Assembly (NCBI RefSeq): GCF_000328705.1
Contig: NC_019673.1
Span: forward strand, 2,914,001-2,978,000
Source of the DNA: Saccharothrix espanaensis DSM 44229
GTDB lineage: Bacteria > Actinomycetota > Actinomycetes > Mycobacteriales > Pseudonocardiaceae
DNA length: 64,000 nt
Reading direction: 5' to 3'
The position numbers were made by a program, and so were the translations under genes. The notes under the pieces are model-generated. The model did not search any database. It was not told the origin of the DNA and worked only from the letters and a program-made list of their open reading frames with translations. Shown here piece after piece: positions 8,411 through 17,503 of this stretch. Numbering within the stretch: the first letter of the stretch is position 1; every line of letters starts with the position of its first letter.

Positions 8411-8896
8411 GTGGACAAGCCCGACGCGAGTGGCAGCATCGATGTGGACGCCCCGGCCGACCTGGTGTACCGCCTGGTCAGCGACCTGCCGGGAATGGCG
8501 GACCTGGCTACCGAGTACTCGGGCGGCCGGTGGTTGAACGCCGACGGCCCACGGGTCGGTGCGCGTTTCCGGGGCACCAACAAGCGCGGGGTGCGCTTCT
8601 GGTCGACCGTCTCGACCGTGACGAACGCCGAGCCGGGCAAGTTCGCGTTCGAGGTCAGGTCGCTGGGGCTCGCGGTGTCGCGCTGGCAGTACGACATCGA
8701 GCCGAACGCGGAGGGCTGCCGGGTCACCGAAAGCACCTGGGACCGCCGCCCGGGGTGGTTCCGCCCGGTGACCGTCCTGGCCACGGGCGTCCGCGACCGC
8801 GTGCAGGAGAACCAACGCAACATCGAAGCCACGCTGGCCCGCCTCAAGCAAGCCGCCGAAGCGACCAAAGCCGCTGACGCCGCCGAGCGCCCCTGA
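8411..8896 (+). CDS. SRPBCC-family (polyketide cyclase/START-like) protein
   Basis: A 161-residue protein with the usual SRPBCC opening (SIDVDAPADLVYRLVSDL) and the conserved middle GARFRGTNKRGVRFWSTV, followed by a charged helical C-terminus rich in Ala/Lys. These domains form a hydrophobic pocket; ligands vary and cannot be assigned. The GTG start at 8411 has no Shine-Dalgarno. TAGATT at 8399-8404 ends six bases before the GTG, so the transcript is probably leaderless. It is divergent from catI but shares no obvious pathway role. Confidence 0.8.
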   Translation: MDKPDASGSIDVDAPADLVYRLVSDLPGMADLATEYSGGRWLNADGPRVGARFRGTNKRGVRFWSTVSTVTNAEPGKFAFEVRSLGLAVSRWQYDIEPNAEGCRVTESTWDRRPGWFRPVTVLATGVRDRVQENQRNIEATLARLKQAAEATKAADAAERP

Positions 8897-8979
8897 CGAC
8901 CGGGCGTCCGTGGCGGCCGAGATGTCGGTGGTGGACCGAGCGGCCGACAGCCTGAGGGCCCTGGCTCGGCACCTCGGCC

Positions 8980-9001
8980 CCCGGGAACCGTCGGTCCCGG
9001 G
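8980..9001. terminator. possible hairpin terminator
   Basis: CCCGGGA at 8980-8986 pairs with TCCCGGG at 8995-9001 around an 8-nt loop, about 85 bp after the SRPBCC stop and before the convergent XRE gene. No T tract. Confidence 0.35.
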
Positions 9002-9045
9002 AGCCTTCGACTTCGAAGCGCCTGCTCCGTGCTTGACGTTCCTTC

Positions 9046-9075
9046 GGCCCTGGCCCTGGCCCTGGCCGTGGCCGG
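9046..9075. repeat. hexanucleotide GGCCCT tandem repeat
   Basis: Five consecutive 6-bp units (GGCCCT three times, then GGCCGT and GGCCGG) lie just downstream of the XRE gene stop. This is simple sequence and no function is evident. Confidence 0.6.
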
Positions 9076-9083
9076 GGGAGGGG

Positions 9084-9422
9084 TTACGAGTGCTTGAGGC
9101 GGCGCTTGAGTTCGGCGATCAGTTCCTCGTTGCTCACCTCGGCCGGGTTGGGGCGGGTGTGCCGCAGCTGCGCCTCCTCCGGGGTCAGCAGCTCGGCGGC
9201 GACCAGGACCTCCAGCGGGCTCACCTCGAACAGCTTCGCGATGGCGCGCGCCGTCTCGATGCTGATCGACTTGCCGCGCCGCCAGTCGGTGAACCGGCTG
9301 CGGTGCACGCCGGTGGCGCGTGCCAGGTCACCCGTGTTCAGGCCACGGTTCTCCAGGTTGGTCTCGATGTAGGTCCACAGGGGCGACGGCGTGATGTTCT
9401 GCTCTGAGCTCACGTCGGACAT
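9084..9422 (-). CDS. XRE-family helix-turn-helix regulator
   Basis: A 112-residue protein with a Cro/C1-type helix-turn-helix in the first ~70 residues (LENRGLNTGDLARATGVHR, SRFTDWRRGKSISIETARA) and a short charged tail (NEELIAELKRRLKHS). ATG 9422 is preferred; the frame continues upstream with no family-like sequence. There is no Shine-Dalgarno, and a GTTGCG-CGTA-CGCAAC dyad begins five bases upstream, so it probably represses itself from a site on its own promoter. It is divergent from the epoxide hydrolase at 9516, a plausible second target. Confidence 0.82.
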   Translation of the reverse strand: MSDVSSEQNITPSPLWTYIETNLENRGLNTGDLARATGVHRSRFTDWRRGKSISIETARAIAKLFEVSPLEVLVAAELLTPEEAQLRHTRPNPAEVSNEELIAELKRRLKHS

Positions 9423-9426
9423 AGTA

Positions 9427-9462
9427 GTTGCGCGTACGCAACGCTCAACCGTTGCGTACGCA
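9427..9462. promoter_or_regulatory. two GCGTACGCA operators for the XRE regulator
   Basis: GTTGCG-CGTA-CGCAAC at 9427-9442 has perfect 6-bp arms. TGCGTACGCA at 9453-9462 is a perfect 10-bp palindrome. Both contain GCGTACGCA and both lie between the XRE start (9422) and the epoxide hydrolase start (9516). Confidence 0.5.
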
Positions 9463-9515
9463 CGTCCCCCGGTCCGGTGATCTCGTGACACGAACGGGGG
9501 TGCGAGACTGGGCGC

Positions 9516-10763
9516 GTGGTCGACGAACCCGAACCGACGTCCCGCAGCGCGTTCCCGTTGGCACCAACGCCGATCCACGTGTCGGACGACGTGCTGGCCG
9601 ATTTGCGGACCCGACTCGAACTGACCCGCTGGCCCGATGACGCCGGCAACGAAGATTCACACTACGGGGTGAATCGCGGCTACCTGCGCGAGCTGGTCGA
9701 CTACTGGCTCACCGAGTACGACTGGCGCGCGGCGGAGACCGCGATCAACGCCTACGAACACTACCGCGTGGCCGTGGACGGCGTGCCGGTGCACTTCATG
9801 CGCAAGCCCGGCGTCGGTCCCGCGCCCGTGCCACTGATCCTCACGCACGGCTGGCCGTGGACGTTCTGGCACTGGTCCAAGGTGGTGGACCCGCTCGCCG
9901 ACCCCGGCGCGCACGGCGGCGACCCGGCCGAGGCGTTCGACGTGATCGTCCCGTCGTTCCCCGGGTTCGGGTTCTCCACACCGCTGCCGGACCACCCGGA
10001 CCTGAACTTCTGGAAGGTCGCCGACGTGTGGCACCGGCTGATGACCGACACGCTCGGCCACGCCCGGTACGCCGCCGCCGGGTGTGATGTGGGCGCGCTG
10101 GTCACCGGCCAGCTCGGGCACAAGTACGCCGACTCGCTGTACGGCATCCACATCGGCTCGGGTTTGCTGCTGACCTTCTTCAACGGCGACCGGGGGTGGG
10201 ACTTCACCGGTGGCCGACCCATCCCGGACGGGCTGGCCCCCGACGTCCGGGCGCGGCTGATCGAGCTGGAGCACCGGTTCGCCGGGCACCTGGCGGCGCA
10301 CGTGCTCGCGCCCAGCACGCTCGCGTACGGGCTGTCCGACTCGCCGGCGGGCATGCTGGCGTGGATCCTCGAACGGTGGATCAAGTGGAGCGACTGCGGC
10401 GGTGACGTCGAGTCCGTGTTCTCGAAGGACGACCTGCTCACCCACGCGATGATCTTCTGGGTGAACAACGCGATCTCCACGTCGATCCGCACCTACGCCA
10501 ACAACAACCGGTACCCGTGGCAGCCGTCGCACGACCGGGTGCCCGTGATCGAAGCGCCGACCGGGATCACGTTCGTGGGCTACGAGAACCCGCCCGGCGT
10601 CACCACCGACCAGCGGGTGCGGAGCTTCCTCGACAGCGAGCGGGCCGACTGGTATCACCACGTCAACCTGACCGTGCACGACCGCGGCGGCCACTTCATC
10701 CCGTGGGAGATCCCCGACCTGTGGGTGGACGACCTGCGCCGCACGTTCCGCGGCCGCCGCTGA
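9516..10763 (+). CDS. epoxide hydrolase (EHN + alpha/beta hydrolase)
   Basis: A 415-residue protein. The N-terminal EHN lid region contains TRWPDDAGNED and YGVNRGYLRELVDYW. The hydrolase core has the oxyanion motif HGWPWTFWHW (about residue 110) and the nucleophile Asp in AAGCDVGALVTGQLG (about residue 190). A late catalytic His is likely in DRGGHFIPWE. The family hydrolyses epoxides to diols in the cytosol. The start is GTG 9516, and the gene may be controlled by the divergent XRE protein. The substrate is unknown. Confidence 0.88.
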   Translation: MVDEPEPTSRSAFPLAPTPIHVSDDVLADLRTRLELTRWPDDAGNEDSHYGVNRGYLRELVDYWLTEYDWRAAETAINAYEHYRVAVDGVPVHFMRKPGVGPAPVPLILTHGWPWTFWHWSKVVDPLADPGAHGGDPAEAFDVIVPSFPGFGFSTPLPDHPDLNFWKVADVWHRLMTDTLGHARYAAAGCDVGALVTGQLGHKYADSLYGIHIGSGLLLTFFNGDRGWDFTGGRPIPDGLAPDVRARLIELEHRFAGHLAAHVLAPSTLAYGLSDSPAGMLAWILERWIKWSDCGGDVESVFSKDDLLTHAMIFWVNNAISTSIRTYANNNRYPWQPSHDRVPVIEAPTGITFVGYENPPGVTTDQRVRSFLDSERADWYHHVNLTVHDRGGHFIPWEIPDLWVDDLRRTFRGRR

Positions 10764-10789
10764 ACCGTGCGGGGCGGACGGTGTGCGCG

Positions 10790-11992
10790 TCAGGACTTCA
10801 GGAAGCGTTCGAGGGCGGTGAGCAGGCGTTCCACCTCGGCATCGGTCGAGTACGGCGCCAGGCCGACCCGTAGACCCCCGGCATCACCCAGGTCCAGCCA
10901 ACGGGACGTTTCGACCGCGTAGAACGAGCCGGCCGGGGCGTTGACGTCCTGGTCGGCCAGGAAGCGGTAGGCGTCGGTCGGGTCGTGGTCGGTGAACGTC
11001 GCCAGCAGGGTCGGGGTCCGGGATTCGGCGCGCGACCACACCGTCACGCCGGGCAGGTCCCGCAGACCTGCCTCCACGGCCGCGCGCAGCCGGTCCTCGT
11101 GCGCTTCGACGGCCTCCCACGACGTGACGAGCCGCGTCCGGCGGTCGCCCGCACCGGGTGCGATACCGGCGATGAAGTCCACGGCGGCGGTGGTGCCCGC
11201 CAGCAGCTCGTAGGGCAGGGTGCCCAGTTCGAACCGCTCGGGCACCGCGTCGGAGGAGGGCAGCAGCTTGTCCGGGTCCAGCGTGGCCAGGAGGTCCGGG
11301 GCGGCCGCCAAGACGCCGCAGTGCGGGCCGAAGAACTTGTACGGGGAGCACACGAAGAAGTCCGCGCCGAACGCCGTCACGTCCACCGCGTTGTGCGCCG
11401 TGAGGTGCACGCCGTCCACGAAGAACAGCGCGCCGCGCTCGTGCACCAGTTCGGCGATGGCGGCCAGCGGCGGGCGGGTGCCGATCAGGTTGGACGCCCC
11501 CGTCACCGCGACCAGCCTGGTGCGCGGCGACAGCACGGCGGCCACGTCGTCGGGGGTCAGCTCGCCGGACGCCGGGTCGAACCCGATCCACCGCACCACC
11601 GCGCCCACCTGCGCCGCCACCTGCACCCACGGCCTGATGTTCGCGTCGTGGTCGAGCCTGCTCACCACGACCTCGTCGCCCGGCCGCCACGTCTTGGCCA
11701 GCGTGCGGGCGAACTCGTAGGTCAGCTGGGTGGCGCTGCGCCCGAACACGATCGCGGCCGGGTCCGCCGCCAGCAGGTCGGCCGCGGCCCGGCGCGCGGC
11801 GAGCACCACGTGGTCCGCGGCGCGCTCGGCCGCCGTGGTCCGGCCCCGGTTGGAGATCGAGGACACCATCACGTCGCGCACGGCGTCCGCGACCACCGAG
11901 GGCACCTGCGACCCTCCCGGACCGTCGAAGTGCGCGGTTCCGGTGGCCAGGGACGGGAAGTGGGCGCGGACCGCCTCGACGTCGTAGCTCAT
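10790..11992 (-). CDS. PLP-dependent cysteine-desulfurase-like protein (aminotransferase class V)
   Basis: A 400-residue protein with start ATG 11992. It has the opening FPSLATGTAHFDGPGGSQVP, a PLP phosphate/ring-binding region (DHDANIRPWV, ALFFVDGVHLTAHNAVDV) and the Schiff-base lysine in FVCSPYKFFGPHCGVL. This matches the VC1184-type 'cysteine desulfurase-like' subfamily, which resembles SufS/CsdA but lacks a proven sulfur role. No suf or isc genes are nearby. It is convergent with the epoxide hydrolase. Activity could be desulfurase, selenocysteine lyase or another beta-elimination. Confidence 0.85.
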   Translation of the reverse strand: MSYDVEAVRAHFPSLATGTAHFDGPGGSQVPSVVADAVRDVMVSSISNRGRTTAAERAADHVVLAARRAAADLLAADPAAIVFGRSATQLTYEFARTLAKTWRPGDEVVVSRLDHDANIRPWVQVAAQVGAVVRWIGFDPASGELTPDDVAAVLSPRTRLVAVTGASNLIGTRPPLAAIAELVHERGALFFVDGVHLTAHNAVDVTAFGADFFVCSPYKFFGPHCGVLAAAPDLLATLDPDKLLPSSDAVPERFELGTLPYELLAGTTAAVDFIAGIAPGAGDRRTRLVTSWEAVEAHEDRLRAAVEAGLRDLPGVTVWSRAESRTPTLLATFTDHDPTDAYRFLADQDVNAPAGSFYAVETSRWLDLGDAGGLRVGLAPYSTDAEVERLLTALERFLKS

Positions 11993-12594
11993 GTGCCCAC
12001 TCTGGCAGTTCGCGCCGGCTCGCGGCACGGTGCGGTGGCGCGCAGAATCGGCCGTCATGGACAGGCACCGCGCGTGGAGCGACCTGGCCCGCCGGGCTCC
12101 GACCGCCGTGAACGGCTCGAAGCGGCGCTGGGCGCTGCTCATCGCGGTGAACTTCGTCGGCCCGCCGGCCTACTTGCGCCGGGCCGTCGCAGGTGACCCC
12201 GCCAGGAGGCCGGAGAGCGGCCGCCAGGCCGCCGGACCGGCGAAGTGTCCGGCGGCCGCGGCTGCGCGCCCGGGGCGCGGTACGTGGCGAGGACGCGCAC
12301 CCGACGTGCACCGGGTGACGCGTCCAGCCGGCGACCGGCGGACGGCCTGGGGGAGCCGTCCACGGTCGCCCGGGGCGGGAGTGGCGTCCCGATCGCCACT
12401 CCGGGTCCGGGGCCTGCCCGGGGTCCGACCAGGTCGGAGTGGGCGGCTTCGGGGTCCACGGTGCCATCGGGGGCCGGGTGCGGCGCAGAGTCGGAAGTCC
12501 TCGGTGAACAGGGACCCCGGCACTGACCTCCGGCCCTGGGCGGTGCGGGCGGGAGCGGGCCAGGGTGGGGTGCGACACGAGGGAGGTCGACCGG
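11993..12594. other. 600-bp stretch with no clear intact gene
   Basis: All frames here have atypical, Arg/Pro/Gly-rich translations. The only recognisable piece is a PLDc_N-like fragment near 12057. Most likely degraded coding sequence. Confidence 0.5.
12057..12179 (+). pseudogene. possible PLDc_N-type membrane protein remnant
   Basis: From ATG 12057 the translation reads WSDLARRAPTAVNGSKRRW, then ALLIAVNFVGPPAYLRR. This is the signature of small actinobacterial PLDc_N (phospholipase D nuclease N-terminal) membrane proteins, which usually end shortly after a PxAYFLFGR motif. The first transmembrane helix expected upstream is absent. The frame then runs on into unrelated Arg/Gly-rich sequence overlapping the next gene, so this looks like a decayed fragment. 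Low confidence. Confidence 0.3.
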
Positions 12595-12927
12595 ATGGAC
12601 ACCTGGATCGCGCGGTCGGTGCGGCGGGCGCTGCCCGGGAACAACCCGCTGGCCCGGCCCGGTGACCGGGTCGAGGGGACGCTGCTGGTCGCGACCGCCG
12701 CGGTGGTGCTGCTCAGCCTGCCGGTCGCGGCGGCGATCGGGTCCGAGGTGCGCGTGACCAGCGGTGCGGGCACCGCCGTCCTGGTCGGGTTGGGGGTGTG
12801 GGCCGGCGCGAGCGGCGTGATGGTGCTGGCGTGCTTGCTGGTGCGCTCGACGCACAACCGGATCCGCGCCCGGCATTGGGAGCAGGACTGGAAGGCGTTC
12901 GAACCGGTCTGGCGCAAGTCGGCCTAG
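12595..12927 (+). CDS. Rv1733c-like small membrane protein
   Basis: A 110-residue protein with GGGAGG before ATG 12595. NPLARPGDRVEGTLLVATA and the two hydrophobic helices (about residues 30-50 and 65-85) resemble the N- and C-terminal helices of the Rv1733c family. Members are usually near 200 residues with an extended extracytoplasmic loop, so this is a short version. Function is unknown; the family is known mainly from mycobacterial dormancy regulons. Its stop overlaps the end of the convergent gene. Confidence 0.65.
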   Translation: MDTWIARSVRRALPGNNPLARPGDRVEGTLLVATAAVVLLSLPVAAAIGSEVRVTSGAGTAVLVGLGVWAGASGVMVLACLLVRSTHNRIRARHWEQDWKAFEPVWRKSA

Positions 12928-13511
12928 CCGGGCAACGGGCCCGCGCCGGTGACCTCCGGCCCGGGGGTGTCGGCGGGCCAGGTGTCGCACAGGTAGTGGC
13001 GCAGGAGCGCGGCGTGCGAGAGCGGGGTCGACAGGTCGGTCACGTCGCCGTTCGTCGTGTGGTCCAGCAGCACCACGTCGCCGCCGTTGGCTGGCTCGCG
13101 CAGCGCGGCGACCTCGTCGACCGCCCTGTTCTCCAGCACCCACCGGTAGACCGGCAGGTAGATGCGCCGCCGGGCGTCCTCGTAGGACAGCAGGTCCGCG
13201 CCGGCCCGGTGGCCGAGCACCTCGCCGAACCGGCGGACGGTCCGCTTGAGCCCGGTCATCCCGGTGACCCGGAGCTTGGCCAGGTCGACGTCGGCCTCCC
13301 GGAACACCTTGAGCGCCTGCCAGATGCCCTCCACGGACGCGCCCGTCAGGTGCGGGGTGAACGGCACCGGGATGCCGCCGTGCGGGTAGAACGGGCTCAG
13401 CCGCACCCACGGCTCCGGCCCGCGTGAGGTCACGTCGACCACCATCGCGCCGGGATGCGCCTTCTCGACCGACACCGCGCCGCGCCGTCGACTCACCACG
13501 TGCACCGCCAC
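12924..13511 (-). CDS. conserved hypothetical protein (DUF6939-like)
   Basis: A 195-residue cytosolic-looking protein. The motif-rich centre (VVDVTSRGPEPWVRLSPFYP, HGGIPVPF, SVEGIWQALKVF, RRIYLPVYRWVLEN) is like actinobacterial hypothetical proteins I associate with DUF6939; that family name is from memory and needs a domain search. The C-terminus (DHTTNGDVTDLSTPLSHAAL) looks like a nucleotide- or metal-binding acidic region. The start at ATG 13511 is tentative; ATG 13445 (MVVDVTS) is an internal alternative. It is convergent with the Rv1733c-like gene and divergent from csoR. Confidence 0.65.
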   Translation of the reverse strand: MAVHVVSRRRGAVSVEKAHPGAMVVDVTSRGPEPWVRLSPFYPHGGIPVPFTPHLTGASVEGIWQALKVFREADVDLAKLRVTGMTGLKRTVRRFGEVLGHRAGADLLSYEDARRRIYLPVYRWVLENRAVDEVAALREPANGGDVVLLDHTTNGDVTDLSTPLSHAALLRHYLCDTWPADTPGPEVTGAGPLPG

Positions 13512-13617
13512 GTACCCACCCCCAGTTCGGCCGCCACGACCCCGTCACCGTAGCGACGGGGTACGACAACAGCGCCCGCGTGCGACGGCCGGTCGGAGGG
13601 CGGATCGGCCGTTGAGG

Positions 13618-13690
13618 TATACCCCTACCGGGCATAGGTGTGTGCGGGGTCTCAGGACGTTGACACGGGGATACCCCATGGGGGTATAAA
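13618..13690 (+). promoter_or_regulatory. csoR promoter with CsoR operators
   Basis: The dyad ATACCCC-ATG-GGGGTAT at 13671-13687 is a textbook CsoR site (G/C-rich core flanked by TAT). A degenerate second copy, TATACCCCTACCGGGCATA, lies at 13618-13636. TTGACA at 13660-13665 and TATAAA at 13685-13690 form a promoter with a 19-bp spacer, with the main dyad inside and overlapping the -10. Copper-free CsoR should block it; Cu(I) should release it. Confidence 0.75.
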
Positions 13691-13714
13691 TGTGGTGGCT
13701 GAGAGGAGCGGGAC

Positions 13715-13996
13715 ATGCGGGGCTACAGCACCGGCAAGGACGACTACCTGGCGCGGCTGCGCCGGGTGGAGGGGCAGGTCCGGGGGTTGCAGCGGATGGT
13801 CGAGGGGGACAAGTACTGCATCGACGTGCTCACCCAGATCGCCGCCGCGACCAAGGCGCTGCAGGCGGTCTCGCTCGGCCTGCTCGACGAGCACCTCAAG
13901 CACTGCGTGGCCGACGCGCTGGCGCAGGGCGGCGACGGTGCCGACGAGAAGATCCGCGAGGCCGGCGAGGCGATCGCCCGCCTGGTCCGCTCCTGA
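13715..13996 (+). CDS. csoR: copper-sensing repressor CsoR
   Basis: A 93-residue all-helical metal-sensing repressor (DUF156). The Cu(I) ligands Cys35, His60 and Cys64 are all present (KYCIDV, DEHLKHC), with the conserved LRRVEGQVRGLQRMV start. The three-ligand pattern is that of copper CsoR rather than RcnR/FrmR. It is the first gene of the copper island, directly after a promoter containing a CsoR-type dyad, so it autoregulates and controls the downstream copZ and copA. Confidence 0.95.
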   Translation: MRGYSTGKDDYLARLRRVEGQVRGLQRMVEGDKYCIDVLTQIAAATKALQAVSLGLLDEHLKHCVADALAQGGDGADEKIREAGEAIARLVRS

Positions 13997-14030
13997 ACGG
14001 CTCCGGCACTCACGAGGAGGAACGTTTCCG

Positions 14031-14237
14031 ATGGCAGAGACCACTTTCACCGTCACCGGCATGACCTGCGGGCACTGCGCGTCGTCGGTGACCGAGGAGG
14101 TCACCCGGATCGCCGGGGTCACCGACGTGGCCGTCGACGTCCCCACCGGCGCGGTCAAGGTCACCAGCGCCGAACCGGTCGCGCGGGCCGACGTGCGCGC
14201 CGCGGTCGAGGAAGCGGGCTACGCGCTCGCCGAATAG
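14031..14237 (+). CDS. copZ: copper chaperone / heavy-metal-associated domain protein
   Basis: A 68-residue single HMA domain with the metal-binding motif MTCGHC (residues 11-16) and a ferredoxin-like pattern to AVEEAGYALAE. AGGAGG precedes ATG 14031. It should carry Cu(I) in the cytosol to the CopA ATPase encoded 1 kb downstream. It follows csoR by 34 bp and is separated from the next gene by a strong hairpin, so it may be produced in excess over the membrane components. Confidence 0.9.
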   Translation: MAETTFTVTGMTCGHCASSVTEEVTRIAGVTDVAVDVPTGAVKVTSAEPVARADVRAAVEEAGYALAE

Positions 14238-14248
14238 CAGGACCCACC

Positions 14249-14275
14249 GGAGCCCGCCCGCGCGGGGCGGGCTCC
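14249..14275 (+). terminator. intra-operon hairpin after copZ
   Basis: GGAGCCCGCCC (14249-14259) and GGGCGGGCTCC (14265-14275) form an 11-bp perfect stem with a 5-nt loop, without a T tract. Placed between copZ and the secreted-protein gene, it could be a partial terminator or an mRNA stabiliser setting relative expression. Confidence 0.55.
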
Positions 14276-14299
14276 CCGGTTTCACCGAGGAACACCACC

Positions 14300-15205
14300 A
14301 TGAGCACAACAGCGAAGCTCTCCGCCTACGGTGTGGCGCTCGTCCTGGTCGCGGGAGCGGCCTGGGCGGTCGGGAGCGCTGTCGGTCCCCTTCCCGCCGA
14401 TTCCGCCGAGCGCGGTCACGGCGGCACGCACGGCGGCGAGGACGCCGGGCACGGGGACGACCACAGCGCCACCGTCGCGGGGGCCGAGCAGGACCAGCCC
14501 GCCGGGTTGGCGTCGTCCAGGGGCGGCTACACCCTCACGCCCACCGACCCGACGCCCGCCGCGGGATCACCCTTCACCTTCCGGATCTCCGACCGCGAGG
14601 GCCGTGCGGTCACCGCGTTCGAGGTCGAGCACGACAAGCGGCTGCACCTGATCGTGGTCCGCCGCGACACCGCCGGCTTCCGGCACGTGCACCCGGAGAT
14701 GGCACCGGACGGCACCTGGTCGGTGCCGCTCGACCTGCCCGACGCGGGCACCTACCGGGTGTTCGCCGACTTCACCCCGACCGGCGGCCAGGCCCTCACG
14801 CTGGGCGCGGACGTGTCCGTGCCCGGTCTGTTCGAGCCGCGCGCGTACTCGCCGTCGCGGGTCGCCGAGGTCGACGGCTACCAGGTCCGGCTCGACGGCG
14901 ACCTGGTGCCCGGCAAGGCGTCGCCGCTCAGGGTGACCGTCTCGCGGGACGGCGCACCGGTCACCGACCTCCAGCCCTACCTCGCGGCCTACGGCCACCT
15001 GGTGGCGTTGCGCCACAGCGACCTCGCCTACCTGCACGTGCACCCGGAAGGCGCGCCCGACGACGGGAAGACCGCGCCGGGACCGGAGATCTCGTTCGTC
15101 GCCGAGGTGCCGACCGCCGGGACCTACCGGCTGTTCCTGGACTTCCGGCACGCGGGCGCGGTGCGCACCGCCGAGTTCACCGTGGAGGCGGGTCATGGCC
15201 ACTGA
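14300..15205 (+). CDS. secreted/membrane-anchored His-rich protein of the copper operon
   Basis: A 301-residue protein. An N-terminal hydrophobic helix (about residues 8-30) is followed by a His/Gly/Asp-rich linker ([18 protein letters not shown]), which looks metal-binding. Two Ig-like/CopC-like beta domains follow; one carries the repeated HVHPE motif in each half ([10 protein letters not shown] and [10 protein letters not shown]) and ends in GHGH. Its location between copZ and copA with an 11-bp overlap into copA argues for extracytoplasmic copper handling. No named domain was recognised with certainty. Confidence 0.75.
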   Translation: MSTTAKLSAYGVALVLVAGAAWAVGSAVGPLPADSAERGHGGTHGGEDAGHGDDHSATVAGAEQDQPAGLASSRGGYTLTPTDPTPAAGSPFTFRISDREGRAVTAFEVEHDKRLHLIVVRRDTAGFRHVHPEMAPDGTWSVPLDLPDAGTYRVFADFTPTGGQALTLGADVSVPGLFEPRAYSPSRVAEVDGYQVRLDGDLVPGKASPLRVTVSRDGAPVTDLQPYLAAYGHLVALRHSDLAYLHVHPEGAPDDGKTAPGPEISFVAEVPTAGTYRLFLDFRHAGAVRTAEFTVEAGHGH

Positions 15206-17459
15206 CCTCGAACTGTCGATCACCGGCATGACCTGCGCCTCGTGCGCGGCCCGGATCGAGCGCAAGCTGAACAAGCTCGACGGCGTGACCGCGACGGTCA
15301 ACTACGCCACCGAGAAGGCCAAGGTCACCTTCCCCGAGGGGCTCGACCCGGCGGCGCTGGTCGAGCAGGTCGAGGCCGCCGGGTACAGGGCGCGGCTGCC
15401 GCAGGCGGAGGCCGAGGCCGTGGCGGAGGAAGACCCGACGGCGGCGCTGCGGCAGCGGCTGGTCGTGTCGGCGGTGCTGTCGGTGCCGGTGATCGCGTTG
15501 GCGATGGTGCCCGCGCTCCAGTTCACCTACTGGCAGTGGATCTCGCTGGCGCTCGCGGCCCCGGTGCTGGTGTGGGGCGCGCTGCCGTTCCACCGGGCGG
15601 CGTGGACGAACCTGCGGCACGGCGCGGCCACCATGGACACGCTGATCTCGATGGGCACGCTCGCCGCGTTCGCCTGGTCGTTGTACGCGCTGCTGTTCGG
15701 CACGGCCGGCACCCCCGGCATGACCCACGCGTTCGAGCTGACCATCGCGCCGACCGACGGCGCGGGCTCGATCTACCTGGAGGTCGCCGCCGGCGTCACC
15801 ACGTTCATCCTGGCGGGCCGGTACTTCGAGGCGCGGTCCAAGCGGCGGGCTGGCGCGGCGCTCACGGCGCTGCTGGAGCTGGGCGCGAAGGACGTGGCGG
15901 TGCTGCGGGACGGGCGCGAGACCCGGATCCCGGTCGCGGACCTCGCGGTGGGCGACCGGTTCGTGGTGCGGCCGGGGGAGAAGATCGCCACCGACGGCGT
16001 GGTGGAGGACGGCAGTTCGGCGGTCGACGCGAGCATGGTCACCGGCGAGTCGGTGCCGGTCGAGGTCGGCCCCGGTGACGCGGTGGTCGGCGCGACGGTC
16101 AACGCCGGCGGCCGGCTCGTGGTGCGGGCCACCAGGGTCGGCGGGGACACCCAGCTCGCGCGGATGGCGAAGCTCGTCGAGGACGCGCAGAACGGCAAGG
16201 CGCAGGCGCAGCGGCTGGCCGACCGGGTGTCGGCGGTGTTCGTGCCGATCGTGATCGCGCTGGCCGTCGGGACGCTCGCGTTCTGGCTGGGCAGCGGGCA
16301 CGGGGTCGCGGCGGCGTTCACCGCCGGGGTCGCGGTGCTGATCATCGCCTGCCCGTGCGCCCTGGGCCTGGCCACGCCGACCGCGCTGCTGGTCGGCACG
16401 GGCCGGGGCGCGCAGCTGGGCATCCTGATCAAGGGGCCGGAGGTGCTGGAGTCGACCCGCCGGGTGGACACCGTGGTGCTGGACAAGACCGGCACCGTCA
16501 CCACCGGTCGGATGAGCCTGGTCGAGGTGCACGCCCACGGTGCCGACGAGGACGTCCTGCGGCTCGCGGGTGCGCTGGAGAACGCCTCGGAGCACCCGAT
16601 CGCCAAGGCGGTCGCGGCCGGCGCGCAGGCGCGGGTCGGCGAGCTGCCCGCCGTGGAGGAATTCCAGAACCTGGCCGGGCTGGGCGTCCAGGGCGTGGTC
16701 GACGGGCACGCGGTGATCGTCGGCCGGGAGCGCCTGCTCGCCGAGTGGAGCGTGCACCTGGACGAGGACCTGGCGCGGGCCAAGCGGGACGCCGAACGGC
16801 AGGGCCGCACGGCCGTGCTGGTGGCGTGGGACGGTGTGGCGCGGGCGGTCCTGGTGGTCGCCGACGCGGTGAAGCCCACGTCGGCCGAGGCGGTCCGCCG
16901 GCTGCGCGGCCTGGGCCTGACGCCCGTGCTGCTGACCGGCGACAACGAGGCCGCCGCGCGGGCGGTGGCCGCCGATGTGGGCATCGACGAGGTGTTCGCC
17001 GAGGTGCTGCCGCAGGACAAGGTGGACGTGGTGGCCCGGCTCCAGGCGGCGGGCAAGGTCGTCGCGATGGTCGGCGACGGGGTGAACGACGCTGCGGCGC
17101 TGGCCAAGGCCGACCTCGGGCTGGCCATGGGCACCGGGACCGACGCGGCGATCGAGGCGAGCGACCTGACGCTGGTCCGGGGCGACCTGATGGCCGCCGT
17201 GGACGCGATCCGGCTGTCGCGGCGGACGTTGGCCACGATCAAGGGCAACCTGTTCTGGGCGTTCGCCTACAACGTGGCGGCGCTGCCGCTGGCCGCGGCG
17301 GGGCTGCTCAACCCGATGATCGCGGGTGCGGCGATGGCGTTCTCGTCGGTGTTCGTGGTGTCGAACAGCCTGCGGTTGCGCGGGTTCCGCGGCACCGCGC
17401 CGACGGCCGCCCCGGTCGCCGGCGCGACCCGGCCGAAGGCGCCCGCCCCGGTCGGCTGA
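15195..17459 (+). CDS. copA: Cu(I)-exporting P1B-type ATPase
   Basis: A 754-residue ATPase. It has one N-terminal HMA domain (GMTCASC, residues 11-17), transmembrane segments from about residue 90, the actuator motif MVTGES, the intramembrane CPC (about residue 386), phosphorylation site DKTGT (about 430), the nucleotide-domain motif SEHPIAKA and hinge [10 protein letters not shown] (about 626). CPC plus the CsoR context makes Cu(I) export across the plasma membrane the expected job. It starts inside the end of the previous gene. A hairpin at 17473-17503 ends the operon. Confidence 0.95.
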   Translation: MATDLELSITGMTCASCAARIERKLNKLDGVTATVNYATEKAKVTFPEGLDPAALVEQVEAAGYRARLPQAEAEAVAEEDPTAALRQRLVVSAVLSVPVIALAMVPALQFTYWQWISLALAAPVLVWGALPFHRAAWTNLRHGAATMDTLISMGTLAAFAWSLYALLFGTAGTPGMTHAFELTIAPTDGAGSIYLEVAAGVTTFILAGRYFEARSKRRAGAALTALLELGAKDVAVLRDGRETRIPVADLAVGDRFVVRPGEKIATDGVVEDGSSAVDASMVTGESVPVEVGPGDAVVGATVNAGGRLVVRATRVGGDTQLARMAKLVEDAQNGKAQAQRLADRVSAVFVPIVIALAVGTLAFWLGSGHGVAAAFTAGVAVLIIACPCALGLATPTALLVGTGRGAQLGILIKGPEVLESTRRVDTVVLDKTGTVTTGRMSLVEVHAHGADEDVLRLAGALENASEHPIAKAVAAGAQARVGELPAVEEFQNLAGLGVQGVVDGHAVIVGRERLLAEWSVHLDEDLARAKRDAERQGRTAVLVAWDGVARAVLVVADAVKPTSAEAVRRLRGLGLTPVLLTGDNEAAARAVAADVGIDEVFAEVLPQDKVDVVARLQAAGKVVAMVGDGVNDAAALAKADLGLAMGTGTDAAIEASDLTLVRGDLMAAVDAIRLSRRTLATIKGNLFWAFAYNVAALPLAAAGLLNPMIAGAAMAFSSVFVVSNSLRLRGFRGTAPTAAPVAGATRPKAPAPVG

Positions 17460-17472
17460 CCACCCGCGACCC

Positions 17473-17503
17473 GATGGCCCGGAGCCGCCCGCTCCGGGCC
17501 ATC
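17473..17503. terminator. bidirectional terminator after copA
   Basis: GATGGCCCGGAGC (17473-17485) is perfectly complementary to GCTCCGGGCCATC (17491-17503) around a 5-nt loop. It lies between copA and the convergent small membrane protein gene, whose stop it overlaps. Confidence 0.8.
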
